Shown in pieces: positions 24,062 through 32,551 of a DNA stretch of 54,612 bases. Below the pieces are notes generated by a model. It searched no databases. It had not been told where the DNA came from and was given only the letters and a program-made list of their open reading frames with translations. Origin of the DNA: JBDRRP01 sp964446485 (GTDB lineage: Bacteria; Desulfobacterota; Desulfobacteria; Desulfobacterales; JBDRRP01); contig CAYUOU010000021.1 of NCBI GenBank assembly GCA_964446485.1, positions 1-54,612 of the forward strand, given 5' to 3'. The translations under genes and the position numbers were made by a program. Position 1 is the first letter of the stretch. Each line of letters begins with the position of its first letter.

Positions 24062-26460
24062 GGGCGGCTTACCGTCTGGGCGTCGCGAAACGCTTTGTGG
24101 GTGATGAGGAGCGTGAGGCCGATGATGGTGGATAGGGTCGGCAGGGGAAGCGTCTCATCAAGGATGCCGCTGCGGTGCATGTCGATATACTGCCCGGCAC
24201 CTCGACCATCCAGCAGTTGCATCAGGCTGTCGTTGTAATAGCCTTCCCGCCAGGTTTCCCAGGCGTCGAGATCGGCGGCATCGGCTGCCAGCTGATCCAG
24301 CGCCTCAGCCTTGTGTGCCCGTTTCAGGGTCTCCTGGTAAAAGCCTTCCGCGGCGCCGTTGAACGCGCTTGCCGAGAGGGACATGGCGTCTTTGGCACCC
24401 GCCCGATCCAGGATGCCCTTGATGAGCATTTGGGAGGCCCACGCCCCTTCGTCCGCCACGCGGTTGTCCAGGTCGGCCAGGGTGTCGGCAAGCCCCATGG
24501 CTTCCACGAGGTCGGCGGCGTCGGCACGAATCATGTTCACCAGTGTGCGGCGATAGTCCGCCACCGGAACGCGCACATAGCCTGCGTATCGTCGACTCAG
24601 CCGCGTGCCGGCCGCCTTCTCTACAATGTGCCGGATGAACCGGTTCTTGGTATCCTTGTGGATATAGACGGTGGGCAGCCCGATGGCCGAGGCAAAAACG
24701 ATCTGGCGCCGCTCGCTTTCGATGAAGGGCGCATCCGGGATCGACAGGTGGGTCCAGGCTCCCGTCAATGCGTAGCGGTATGCCAGGGCGGCGATGAGGG
24801 TCTGTAAGTTCGCCGCATGGCGCAGGTCTGCGCCTGACTGGGTGAACTGGCTGTAGAACCGGGCTTCGAAGCCCGAGTACCCGTAACTGGCATAGGGCCG
24901 GTTGCGGATCATCAGGTAAAGCGGCATGGCGGCGTCGAAGACGCCGTTGGCGGCCAGATCGTTCTTGAGCCGCTGATCGTTCCCCAGCGTACCGTCCATG
25001 GCCGGGCTTTGCTCGGTGCTCAGAACGGCCACGAGGTAATCGATGATGCGGAAATCGGTGACCAGATCTCCCCGAAGACCAAATATCCGGCTGACGCCGC
25101 GGTCCAGCCATGTGGGGCCGAATGGGGTGATCGGGCGCCCGAAGCATCGGAGCGCGGCTTTTTTCTTCCACCGACGCCAGATCATTCGTAAATGGGTGAA
25201 CTCCAGTTCATGGGGCAGAAATCCAAGCACCTTCTCCGGGTGAAAATCCTCGAAGTCGAACCGGTAGGGGGCGGCGCTGTAGGTGCCCACGAACAGCGGC
25301 AGGAAATGCTCCATGATCTTGAGCGTCAGGTCTCCCAGGGATTTTTCTTCGGCGGGGCCGAAACCGCTGCCCGCATCCGCCATGAGGCTGCCCAGCTTTT
25401 GGCTGCCCAGCGAAATATGGGTCCCGTTGTTGGCGAGACAGGTATTGGAGGTGTTCGGCAGGACGATCAAGTTGTTGGTGATGATGCCGGCCTCTTTGAG
25501 CTTGGCCACGGCGTTGAGCTGACTGCGGGAAAGGACCTGGTGGCAAAGGGCCATGTAGGCGTGCTTTTCTTCACCGCAGTCCCATCCCGACAGACAGGGG
25601 CTCATGAAGAGCTCCCGGTAGAAGGCATCCGATACCAGTTCGTTGAGCCGCTTTTGACGCAGCGGCGGCTGTGGCGAGGCGTAGAGCAGTGCCTCCTGGT
25701 GACTGGCTTTGAGGCCGAATTTTCGGTTGGCATACTGGACGAGCAGCTGGCTGAGCATATAGCGCCGTGAGGATTCGCGCACCAGCGCCTGCCCCATTCC
25801 GGTCTCAGGAGACATGACGACCGGTGAAAAAGACGTCACTTCCGGCGAGGTGTTGTCGTTGAGAAAGTGATTCAAGAGGCTGCTGCCGGTTTCGGCCACC
25901 AGCGCCGGCGCATCCGTCGCCGTGCTGACATCCGCTAGCGCCAGTTTGAGCAGATAACTGATGGGAACCCGCAGGGCCTTTTCACCCCCCATTCGGCAGT
26001 AGAAACGATGCACGTCCCGCCGCTGGCCGCATCCTGGATCGCATTTGTCGGCCAGAAGGTCCGCGTCAAGCACTTGTCGGGCCCCCTCGTTGAGCGAAGA
26101 CACCGGCAGCCGCACCCAGCTGTTTTCCCAAACGCCATCGGCATTATCCGACAGGAATGCTTCTAGATCGGATACTTTGGAGGGGGATGTATCTCCGGTC
26201 GCGGCTTTCTTCAAGAGGTTGCCGTAGTAGCTGGACGCCTTGATGGTCCGGGGCAGGTCCACTGCGTCCGCATCCCCTCGAACGGCCGCCTGCCATTCGT
26301 TTTCCATCCCTGCGGTGGCATCGCCGGCCGAAAAAGGCAGACCCGCAGTGATCTTCGATGGATTTTCAGGAAGTTCCAACACTTGGCACAGGCGTTGGAG
26401 ACCTTGCGTCTTCTGCGCTGACGGCAACAGCCGCAGTCGAGCGGCAGTGCTGGTGGGCAT
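24058..26460 (-). CDS. Unrecognised 800-residue protein, first gene of the PSD/Lgt-like operon
   Basis: I do not recognise a family. AAGGAGG precedes the ATG at 26460. The protein is mostly soluble in character, with a cysteine-bearing patch (ADKCDPGCGQRRDVHRFYC, about residues 142-160), an Asn-rich stretch NTSNTCLANNGTHISLGSQ, a PYRFDFEDFHPEKVLGFLPHELEF segment, and a basic WRRWKKKAALRCFGRP. Near the C terminus a hydrophobic segment (PLPTLSTIIGLTLLITHKAF) is followed by a short polar end, like a tail anchor. It overlaps the PSD-like gene by 4 bp (ATGA). A role in making or presenting the PSD-like substrate at the membrane is inference from position. Confidence 0.8.
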   Translation of the reverse strand: MPTSTAARLRLLPSAQKTQGLQRLCQVLELPENPSKITAGLPFSAGDATAGMENEWQAAVRGDADAVDLPRTIKASSYYGNLLKKAATGDTSPSKVSDLEAFLSDNADGVWENSWVRLPVSSLNEGARQVLDADLLADKCDPGCGQRRDVHRFYCRMGGEKALRVPISYLLKLALADVSTATDAPALVAETGSSLLNHFLNDNTSPEVTSFSPVVMSPETGMGQALVRESSRRYMLSQLLVQYANRKFGLKASHQEALLYASPQPPLRQKRLNELVSDAFYRELFMSPCLSGWDCGEEKHAYMALCHQVLSRSQLNAVAKLKEAGIITNNLIVLPNTSNTCLANNGTHISLGSQKLGSLMADAGSGFGPAEEKSLGDLTLKIMEHFLPLFVGTYSAAPYRFDFEDFHPEKVLGFLPHELEFTHLRMIWRRWKKKAALRCFGRPITPFGPTWLDRGVSRIFGLRGDLVTDFRIIDYLVAVLSTEQSPAMDGTLGNDQRLKNDLAANGVFDAAMPLYLMIRNRPYASYGYSGFEARFYSQFTQSGADLRHAANLQTLIAALAYRYALTGAWTHLSIPDAPFIESERRQIVFASAIGLPTVYIHKDTKNRFIRHIVEKAAGTRLSRRYAGYVRVPVADYRRTLVNMIRADAADLVEAMGLADTLADLDNRVADEGAWASQMLIKGILDRAGAKDAMSLSASAFNGAAEGFYQETLKRAHKAEALDQLAADAADLDAWETWREGYYNDSLMQLLDGRGAGQYIDMHRSGILDETLPLPTLSTIIGLTLLITHKAFRDAQTVSRP

Positions 26461-26586
26461 GTCACGGCCTCCTTCAGATCTGGGAAAGGAGTGTGTATTT
26501 AGAGTATTATCGGCGAGTTGTATTTGAAATGGATTAGGGGGGGGTTAGTATTTCATGCCGGTGATGAGTCCGGTGACACCGTTACT

Positions 26587-26755
26587 CCCATCGTTGCATA
26601 AACAAAATGGCATACAATTTTCAAAATACTGATATTCTTAAAAAACATAAGAAAGACCCTGTGTTTCCAGACGCAACCCCCGGTGAATTCATAGAATTGG
26701 TGGGTTAACTGCCATTTTGTTTACCCTCCGGCTTTTGCAATGTTGGGGTTACGGC
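26587..26755. repeat. Inverted-repeat element in the phoR downstream gap
   Basis: A 14-bp perfect inverted repeat (TAAACAAAATGGCA at 26599-26612, inverse at 26710-26723) is flanked outward by CCCATCGTTGC on the left and by CAATGTTGGGG, a near match in inverse, on the right. The left arm is identical over 21 nt to 7001-7021. Between the arms lies AT-rich DNA unlike the surrounding genome. The right arm encodes the last codons of phoR. It looks like a miniature mobile element or an old insertion. The 244-nt gap between phoR and the 800-aa gene holds nothing else. Confidence 0.6.
26607..26708 (+). CDS. 33-codon AT-rich ORF between inverted repeats
   Basis: ATG lies inside the left repeat arm and TAA just before the right arm; the product would read MAYNFQNTDILKKHKKDPVF and then a short acidic end. 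No ribosome binding site is visible. Its base composition is much lower in GC than the neighbours. It may be chance, or a remnant of foreign sequence. Low confidence as a gene. Confidence 0.15.
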   Translation: MAYNFQNTDILKKHKKDPVFPDATPGEFIELVG

Positions 26756-28537
26756 AGGTGCCTGGCGCGGGAGATGGATGGTGAAAGTGCTGCCCTTGTT
26801 GACTTCGCTATCGACGCTGATGTGCCCGCCGTGGGCTTGGATGATGTGCTTGACGATGGCCAGTCCGAGACCGGTGCCGCCCATTTGTCGGCTGCGGGCT
26901 TTGTCCACCCGGTAGAAGCGTTCAAAGAGTCGCGGCAGGTGTTTCTTGGGAATACCGGGGCCGTCGTCTGAGATGGTCACCTGTACCTCGTTGGCCAAGA
27001 CCTGGGTGCCGATGCGGATCTGCTGCCCGGAGGCGCTGTACTTAATGGCATTGTCAAGCAGGTTGACGGCGGCCTGTTCCAGAAGAGGACGGTCCGCCAT
27101 GACGGTAATGTGAGGGTCGCCGGAAACATCAATGGTGATATTGCGGTATTCGGAGGTCTCACTGCAGATTTGCACGGCGGTCCGAATAATCTCCTTGAGT
27201 GGATGGCTTTGGAGCAAGAGGTCTTCCCCGCCGCTGTCACGCTCGATGCGGGAAAGCTGCATGAGGTCTTCGATGATGGCCGCCAGCCGGTTGACATGTT
27301 TTTCGATAATTTCCAGAAACCGCTGTGCGGCCGCCTCATCGTCCATGTCGGTGTGCCGCAGGGTTTCCACGAAACCCTTGATGGCGGTGAGCGGTGTCTT
27401 GATTTCGTGGGACACGTTGGCGGCAAAATCACGGCGCATGCTCTCCAGCCGGCGCAACTGGGTGACGTTGTTCATGACGATGAGGGCCCCGAGCTGGATG
27501 TCTGCGGCATCTTTGAGGGGGGAGTACCGTGTATAAATGATCTGTTCCTCGGGGGTGTAAAATGCGATGTCCGATTCGCACTTCTCACCGGTGCGAACGC
27601 ATTTTTCAAGCAGGCTCTGAAATACCGTGTTGCGGATCAGTTCATGGAGCGGCCGGCCCTCCGACGTATCCGGGTCCAGGGAGAAAATCCGGTAGGCCCC
27701 GGCGTTGAGGCGGATGACTTTCTCATTCATGTCCACGGCAATGACACCCTCGATCATGCTGGACAGAATGGACTCGATTTCCTTGCTGCGGGACTCCGCT
27801 TGATGGATCTGTGAGGCGATTTCGGAGGCCACTTGATTCATGGTGCGCGCTAGGTCGGCCAGTTCCGCGGTATCGGGAATCGGCAGCGGCTGGTCGCGCT
27901 CGCCCTCGGCAAACCGTTTTGCACCGAGTATGATCTCTTCGATGGGGCGACTGATGCGGCGGGAGACAACCATGCTCAGCATGACGGCCAACACGGCCAT
28001 AGCTATTCCGCCCAGCAGAATGCGCAGGCGAATAGCGCCGATCTTCTCATCGATGGCGCTCAGTGACAGGGCCGTACGAATGACGCCGGCAACGACCCCG
28101 TCGCCCTGCTGCAGGGGCAGGGCAACGTACATCATACGCTTTCGAAGCGTCCGGCTGTATCGGACGGCACTGCCCGTTTCTCCACGAAGTGCGGTGACGA
28201 TTTCCGGTCGATTTGCGTGGTTTCCCATTTCTTGGGGGCGATGGGCTGAGTCGGCCAACACGACGCCGGACGGTGAGACCAGCGTGAGACGTGTTCCGGA
28301 CAGCCGCCCTTGCGTGATGAACACCTGCTGCAGCGCAGGCATCGCTTCCGGTGAGATGGTCCTGGGGAGCTGGGGGGACAGCAGGTAGGCCTGTGCGGTA
28401 AGCTCCGCCCGGGTCTGCTCGAGGAGGAAATCTTCCATGGCCGTAGTGCTGTAGACGGTGGCACCGGCCAGCGCAACGGCGATGACGAAAAGGAACAGGG
28501 GAAAGAGGTGCCAGTACAAACGGCGACGGTGAATCAT
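26705..28537 (-). CDS. phoR: Phosphate-regulon sensor histidine kinase PhoR
   Basis: A 610-residue membrane kinase. N-terminal helix (LYWHLFPLFLFVIAVALAGATVY), periplasmic domain to about residue 165, second helix (LLGGIAMAVLAVMLSMVV), HAMP (RRISRPIEEIILGAKRFAEG), PAS domain (about 250-360, EGVIAVDMNEKVIRLNAGA), H box FAANVSHEIKTPLTAIKGFVETL with the phospho-accepting His, then the ATPase domain with N box NLLDNAIKYS, DDGPGIP, RFYRVD and GGTGLGLAIVKHI. It phosphorylates PhoB under phosphate limitation. Its ATG overlaps the phoB stop by 4 bp. The last codons (KPEGKQNGS) are read from the inverted-repeat element. Confidence 0.95.
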   Translation of the reverse strand: MIHRRRLYWHLFPLFLFVIAVALAGATVYSTTAMEDFLLEQTRAELTAQAYLLSPQLPRTISPEAMPALQQVFITQGRLSGTRLTLVSPSGVVLADSAHRPQEMGNHANRPEIVTALRGETGSAVRYSRTLRKRMMYVALPLQQGDGVVAGVIRTALSLSAIDEKIGAIRLRILLGGIAMAVLAVMLSMVVSRRISRPIEEIILGAKRFAEGERDQPLPIPDTAELADLARTMNQVASEIASQIHQAESRSKEIESILSSMIEGVIAVDMNEKVIRLNAGAYRIFSLDPDTSEGRPLHELIRNTVFQSLLEKCVRTGEKCESDIAFYTPEEQIIYTRYSPLKDAADIQLGALIVMNNVTQLRRLESMRRDFAANVSHEIKTPLTAIKGFVETLRHTDMDDEAAAQRFLEIIEKHVNRLAAIIEDLMQLSRIERDSGGEDLLLQSHPLKEIIRTAVQICSETSEYRNITIDVSGDPHITVMADRPLLEQAAVNLLDNAIKYSASGQQIRIGTQVLANEVQVTISDDGPGIPKKHLPRLFERFYRVDKARSRQMGGTGLGLAIVKHIIQAHGGHISVDSEVNKGSTFTIHLPRQAPAVTPTLQKPEGKQNGS

Positions 28538-29229
28538 TGGGTTTCCTTGAAACGGTAGCCGACCCCTCGAACCGTTTCAATATAGGCGCTGCCCCGGGGG
28601 CCTAGTTTCTTTCGAAGTCCAACGATCTGGACGTCGACGGAGCGGTCGGTCACCGGATAGTCGTCGCCTCTCACGGCGTCGACGATCTGTGACCGTGTGA
28701 ACACCCACCCGGGACGCCGCGCCAGGTAGTAGAGCACTTGAAACTCGGTGTAGGTAAGATCGACAGGCCGCGCATCGATGGTGACTTCCCGCCGGCCTGG
28801 GTGAATGACCAGATCGTGGATGTTGATGATGTCCTGGGCGTCGGTGATGGGTTCGGATCTGCGGCGCAACACAGCCTTGGTCCGGGCCACCAGAATGCGT
28901 GGGCTGAACGGCTTTGTGACGTAGTCGTCGGCGCCAAGCTCAAGACCGGTGACAATGTCGGCCTCTTCTCCCTTGGCGGAAAGAATGACGATGGGGACGT
29001 GCTGGTGCTTGCTGTCGGCCTTAAGGCGTCGGGTGACCTCCAGCCCGTCCATGCCTGGAAGCATCAGGTCGAGAATGATCAGATCAATGGATTCCGATCG
29101 CGCCAATTTCAGCGCCGCCTCCCCGGTGATCGCCGTAATGACGTTAAACCCTTCCCGGGTCAGGTTGAATTGTATCAACTCCAGGATGTCTTCTTCGTCA
29201 TCGACGGCGAGAATGGTCTCTTTGCTCAT
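28534..29229 (-). CDS. phoB: Phosphate-regulon response regulator PhoB
   Basis: A 231-residue OmpR/PhoB-class regulator. The receiver domain carries the acidic DDEED pocket near residue 11, the phospho-acceptor Asp in LIILDLMLPGMDG, Thr/Ser and Lys in LSAKGEE and YVTKPF. The C-terminal winged helix has LTYTEFQVLYYLARRPGWVFTRSQIVDAVRG and YIETVRGVGYRFKE. The start at 29229 is preceded by GGAAG; a longer reading would translate the triple 12-bp repeat as TPSQTPSQTPSQ, which is not family sequence. First gene of phoBR. Confidence 0.96.
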   Translation of the reverse strand: MSKETILAVDDEEDILELIQFNLTREGFNVITAITGEAALKLARSESIDLIILDLMLPGMDGLEVTRRLKADSKHQHVPIVILSAKGEEADIVTGLELGADDYVTKPFSPRILVARTKAVLRRRSEPITDAQDIINIHDLVIHPGRREVTIDARPVDLTYTEFQVLYYLARRPGWVFTRSQIVDAVRGDDYPVTDRSVDVQIVGLRKKLGPRGSAYIETVRGVGYRFKETQ

Positions 29230-29241
29230 TGGCTGCTTCCA

Positions 29242-29277
29242 GGTTTGTGATGGGGTTTGTGATGGGGTTTGTGATGG
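29242..29277. repeat. Three tandem 12-bp repeats upstream of phoB
   Basis: GGTTTGTGATGG occurs three times head to tail without mismatch (29242-29253, 29254-29265, 29266-29277), directly upstream of the phoB ribosome binding site. It could be a simple slippage repeat or a tandem operator; its 12-bp period differs from the 11-bp period of classical Pho boxes. Confidence 0.85.
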
Positions 29278-29521
29278 GCGTTTAAATTCCTGCAATCATG
29301 CTTATTATCGGCAGCGGCGCCAGCATTCCGGTCAGCACGGTATTCGAGCATTATCAGTGCACGATGAGTTCAGGGTTAGCCTTTCATTAGCAAGGGGGCA
29401 ACCGCTTCAGATTCCCCCAGCACGCCTCAGGTTGTCAAGGTACCGGTCATCCGGGCCGGGAAACACCGGGTACGGCTTGTGTCTTGCTAAACAACCTTAT
29501 TTTCTCTAAAATCCTTTTGCT

Positions 29522-30271
29522 ATGGGATACGTATTCGATTTTGAAGATGCTCGCAATTATGCCAAATGGGCTGAGGACCCGGCAAACCGCCGGGTTTTGG
29601 ATATGGAGGCGCAGCTCGTCATGGATGTCCTCCAGCCGGACCCCACCGACGCGGTGCTGGTCATTGGGTCCGGAACGGGGATTCGGCTCCTGCCCATGGT
29701 CGCGGCGGGGGTTTCCCTGACGGCCATCGATCCGTCGCCCTACATGTTGGATCTTCTGGCCGAACGCTATGGTAACTCGGTGGATCGCCACCGCGGCGTG
29801 GCCGAATCCCTGCCTTTTGAGGACAATGCCTTCAACCACGCCTGTTTTATCACAAGTCTGGAGTTCGTGGATGACACCCAAAAGGCGATTGCCGAAGCAT
29901 GCCGGGTCGCCAAGGACCGCCTGTTCATCGGGTTTTTAAACCGATATGCCATCAAAAGCATGAAGCGCCGGGTTGAGGGTATGTTAAACCACAGCATTTA
30001 CAACCGGGCGCAGTTTTTCAGCATCTGGCAGGTGAAACAGGGGATCCGGGCCGCCGCCGGGGATGTCCCCATGGAGTGGCGAACGGTCTGCCAGTTGCCT
30101 GACGTGTCCACCGCCTTCCATATGCGCCTGGAGCGTTCGAGCGTGTTCCAGAAGTGTCCCTTCGGAGCCTTTGCCGGCGTCGTGGCGGATCTGGTGCCGC
30201 GGTTTCGGACCCGGCTGTTGAAGCTGCGGCTGCCGACGAAGGCGGCCAAGACGGGAATCGTCCACGGTTAA
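29522..30271 (+). CDS. SAM-dependent class I methyltransferase
   Basis: A 249-residue methyltransferase of the Methyltransf_11 type. Motif I is VLVIGSGTGIRLLPM, motif II TAIDPSPYMLDLL, a GVAESLPFEDNAFN segment marks motif III, and CFITSLEFVDD follows. The C-terminal half (IYNRAQFFSIWQVKQGI) is a substrate-binding region of unknown specificity. No Shine-Dalgarno is evident before the ATG; the leader is AT-rich. It lies 28 nt before the AmrS gene on the same strand, so the two are probably cotranscribed and may act on one pathway. Divergent from phoB across a 292-nt gap that holds the 12-bp repeats. Confidence 0.88.
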   Translation: MGYVFDFEDARNYAKWAEDPANRRVLDMEAQLVMDVLQPDPTDAVLVIGSGTGIRLLPMVAAGVSLTAIDPSPYMLDLLAERYGNSVDRHRGVAESLPFEDNAFNHACFITSLEFVDDTQKAIAEACRVAKDRLFIGFLNRYAIKSMKRRVEGMLNHSIYNRAQFFSIWQVKQGIRAAAGDVPMEWRTVCQLPDVSTAFHMRLERSSVFQKCPFGAFAGVVADLVPRFRTRLLKLRLPTKAAKTGIVHG

Positions 30272-30299
30272 ATGACAATGGGGTTCATTGGGAGTTCCC

Positions 30300-31334
30300 A
30301 TGGAAGCCTACCTGTATGATCGCCTTGAAAAATACCGTGTCCGTTGCCTACTTTGCAGCCATGGCTGCGTGATCGGCCCGGATGCCCGGGGCATCTGCGG
30401 GGTTCGAGAGAACCAGGGCGGCGCGCTGGTTTCTCTGGTTTACGGGCGCCTCATCGCCCGTCATGTGGATCCCATTGAGAAAAAACCGTTTTTCCATGTG
30501 GCACCGGGCAGCCGATCGTATTCCATTGCCACTGTGGGGTGCAATTTTGCCTGCCGTTTTTGCCAGAATGCGGATATCGCGCAGATGCCGGCAGACCAGC
30601 GCGGGCGCATTTCCGGAATGTCTGTCACGCCGGCGTCAGTGGTGGCCGGCGCCCTGGAAGCCGGCTGCCGCAGCATCGCCTACACCTACACCGAACCCAC
30701 CGTGTTTTTTGAGTTCGCCCATGACACGGCGCGCCTGGCCAGCGCTGAGGGGCTGTTGAATGTGTTTGTCACCAACGGGTACATGAGTGCCGACGCCCTC
30801 GACATGATCGCCCCCTATCTGGACGCGGCCAACGTGGACCTGAAGGCCTTCGACGACGGGTTCTACCGGCGGCAGTGCGCCGCCAGGCTCAAACCCGTAT
30901 TGGAAACACTGCAGCGCATGGTTGAAAAGGGGGTGTTGGTGGAGGTCACCACCCTCATCATTCCCGGACTCAATGACGATCCGGGGCAATTAACCCAACT
31001 GGCCCGGTTTCTCGCGGAAGCACTGGGGCCGGACACCCCATGGCACATCAGTCGTTTTCATCCGACCTATCGTCTTACCGACTGCCCCGCCACCCCGCCG
31101 GAGACCCTCTTTGCCGCAAAGGAGATCGGCCACGCGGCGGGGCTTCGCTACGTCTATACGGGAAATATCCCGGGCCGGGGCGGCGAGAGCACCCGGTGCT
31201 GGCAGTGCGGCGCCGTCGTCATTGAGCGTACGGGATTCACCATCGGAGACGTTCGTCTGAAAGACGGCGCCTGCATAGCGTGCGGCACCGCCATCGCCGG
31301 GACGGCGATGGCGCCTGCCGCCCCTTACCAATGA
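30300..31334 (+). CDS. amrS: AmmeMemoRadiSam system radical SAM enzyme
   Basis: A 344-residue radical SAM protein of the AmrS (PflA-like) family. N-terminal CLLCSHGCVI and GICGVRENQGG are family-specific, then CNFACRFCQN binds the SAM-cleaving cluster. YTYTEPTVFFEF, VNVDLKAFDDGFYR, TTLIIPGLND and WHISRFHPTYRLTD follow, and the C terminus has a CWQCG...CIACG zinc-ribbon-like pair. GGGAG lies five nt before the ATG at 30300. The usual partners AMMECR1 and Memo are not adjacent. The natural reaction is not settled for the family. Confidence 0.93.
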   Translation: MEAYLYDRLEKYRVRCLLCSHGCVIGPDARGICGVRENQGGALVSLVYGRLIARHVDPIEKKPFFHVAPGSRSYSIATVGCNFACRFCQNADIAQMPADQRGRISGMSVTPASVVAGALEAGCRSIAYTYTEPTVFFEFAHDTARLASAEGLLNVFVTNGYMSADALDMIAPYLDAANVDLKAFDDGFYRRQCAARLKPVLETLQRMVEKGVLVEVTTLIIPGLNDDPGQLTQLARFLAEALGPDTPWHISRFHPTYRLTDCPATPPETLFAAKEIGHAAGLRYVYTGNIPGRGGESTRCWQCGAVVIERTGFTIGDVRLKDGACIACGTAIAGTAMAPAAPYQ

Positions 31335-31503
31335 CCACCGGACGAATGGCGGGTGCCGCAACGACGCCCGGCGGCCTCGATGCAGCGGCAGGGTTGAGGA
31401 AGAATTGCCGTGCCCTGCGGTGGATCTGCACCAGCGTGCGCGGGTACTTGAGAACGGGTGGCGCCGACAAACACGTCAGGCGGTGGATGTTGCGCCACCG
31501 CCG

Positions 31504-31526
31504 GCTACTTTTTACCGTTTCATCAA
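31504..31526. repeat. 23-bp dispersed repeat, copy 2
   Basis: Identical to 31-53 in the same orientation. It lies in the 209-nt convergent gap between amrS and a TAXI gene, just past the TAXI stop on the minus strand. The rest of this gap shows no gene. Confidence 0.6.
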
Positions 31527-31543
31527 CCTTAACGTTGCAAGGT

Positions 31544-32551
31544 CTACTTCAAACCGGCCTCATTAAAGTATCTCATGGCGCCCGGGTGGATTTCTGCACT
31601 GAGCCCTTCCAGCATGCTTTCCTTGGTGATGACGGCATAGGCTGGATGAAGCGATTTAAGTTCTTCGAAGTTGTCAAATACTTCCTTCGTGACGGCATAG
31701 ACCACGTCGTCCGCCGTTTTGGCCGAGGTGATGAGGGTGGCCTTGACACCGAAGGTTTCCACATCGCCCGCATTGACGGCACCGGGGTAGAGCTTGGCCG
31801 GGATCACTGATTTTGCATAATAGGGATACTTGCCCAAGAGGGCGTCGATGCCTGTGATGCTGGCAAAGCGCACCTTGCGGGCACCGGTGGTTGCCTCCCT
31901 GATGGCGCCGCTGGGGTGGCCTACGGTGTAGAAGAAGGCATCGATGCGGCCGTCCTGCAGCAGGCCGGGGGCTTCGGCGGCGTTGATGCTTTCAGCATTC
32001 AGGTCTGATTTGTAGTCGATGCCCACCGCTTCCAGGGCGTCGATGGCGTTCTGGCGCTGGCCGGATCCGGGGTTGCCGATATTGACGCGTTTTCCCTTGA
32101 GATTGAGGATGGAGTTGATGCCGGCATCCACGGCGGCGACCAGGCTCACCGACTCTGGATGGACGCTGAATACCGCTCGAAGATCCGCCTGCTTGCCTTT
32201 GTCTTTCCATTCGGCCAGACCGTTGATGGCCTGGTACTGCCGATCCGATTGCACCACGCCGAATTGAAGGTCACCCTCCATGACGGCGTTGACGTTGAAG
32301 ACCGAACCCGGGGTGGACTCCACCGTACATCGGATGCCGTAGTGGTCTTTTTTCTGGTTGACGATTTTGGCAATGGCCCCGCCGGTGGGGTAGTAAACAC
32401 CGGTAATGCCGCCGGTTCCGATGGTCACGAGAGTGGTTTTGGGCGCCTCCGGTGCCGCCGGCGCCGATGCTTTCTGTTCTTCGCTGCCACAACCCGGCAA
32501 CAACGGGAAGGACATCAGCAGTGCCAATCCTAACGCCGCGAATTTTTTCAT
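31544..32551 (-). CDS. TAXI-family TRAP solute-binding lipoprotein, orphan
   Basis: A 335-residue exported protein. The N terminus KKFAALGLALLMSFPLLPGC ends in a lipobox-like LPGC, and a Ser/Ala/Pro linker follows, so it is probably lipid-anchored. The TAXI body reads VTIGTGGITGVYYPTGGAIAKIVN, LQFGVVQSDRQYQ, KRVNIGNPGSGQRQNAIDALEAVGID, DAFFYTVGHPSGAI, LHPAYAVI and IHPGAMRYFNEAGL. GGGAGG precedes the ATG at 32551. No permease is adjacent. It could serve the permease at 17545-20136 or one outside the window. It is closely similar in motifs to the protein at 20441-21424. Confidence 0.92.
   Translation of the reverse strand: MKKFAALGLALLMSFPLLPGCGSEEQKASAPAAPEAPKTTLVTIGTGGITGVYYPTGGAIAKIVNQKKDHYGIRCTVESTPGSVFNVNAVMEGDLQFGVVQSDRQYQAINGLAEWKDKGKQADLRAVFSVHPESVSLVAAVDAGINSILNLKGKRVNIGNPGSGQRQNAIDALEAVGIDYKSDLNAESINAAEAPGLLQDGRIDAFFYTVGHPSGAIREATTGARKVRFASITGIDALLGKYPYYAKSVIPAKLYPGAVNAGDVETFGVKATLITSAKTADDVVYAVTKEVFDNFEELKSLHPAYAVITKESMLEGLSAEIHPGAMRYFNEAGLK

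Noticed and set aside
29242..29277. Classical Pho box in the phoB leader
   Set aside because: The repeat unit and 12-bp period do not match the 7+4 bp arrangement of Pho boxes.
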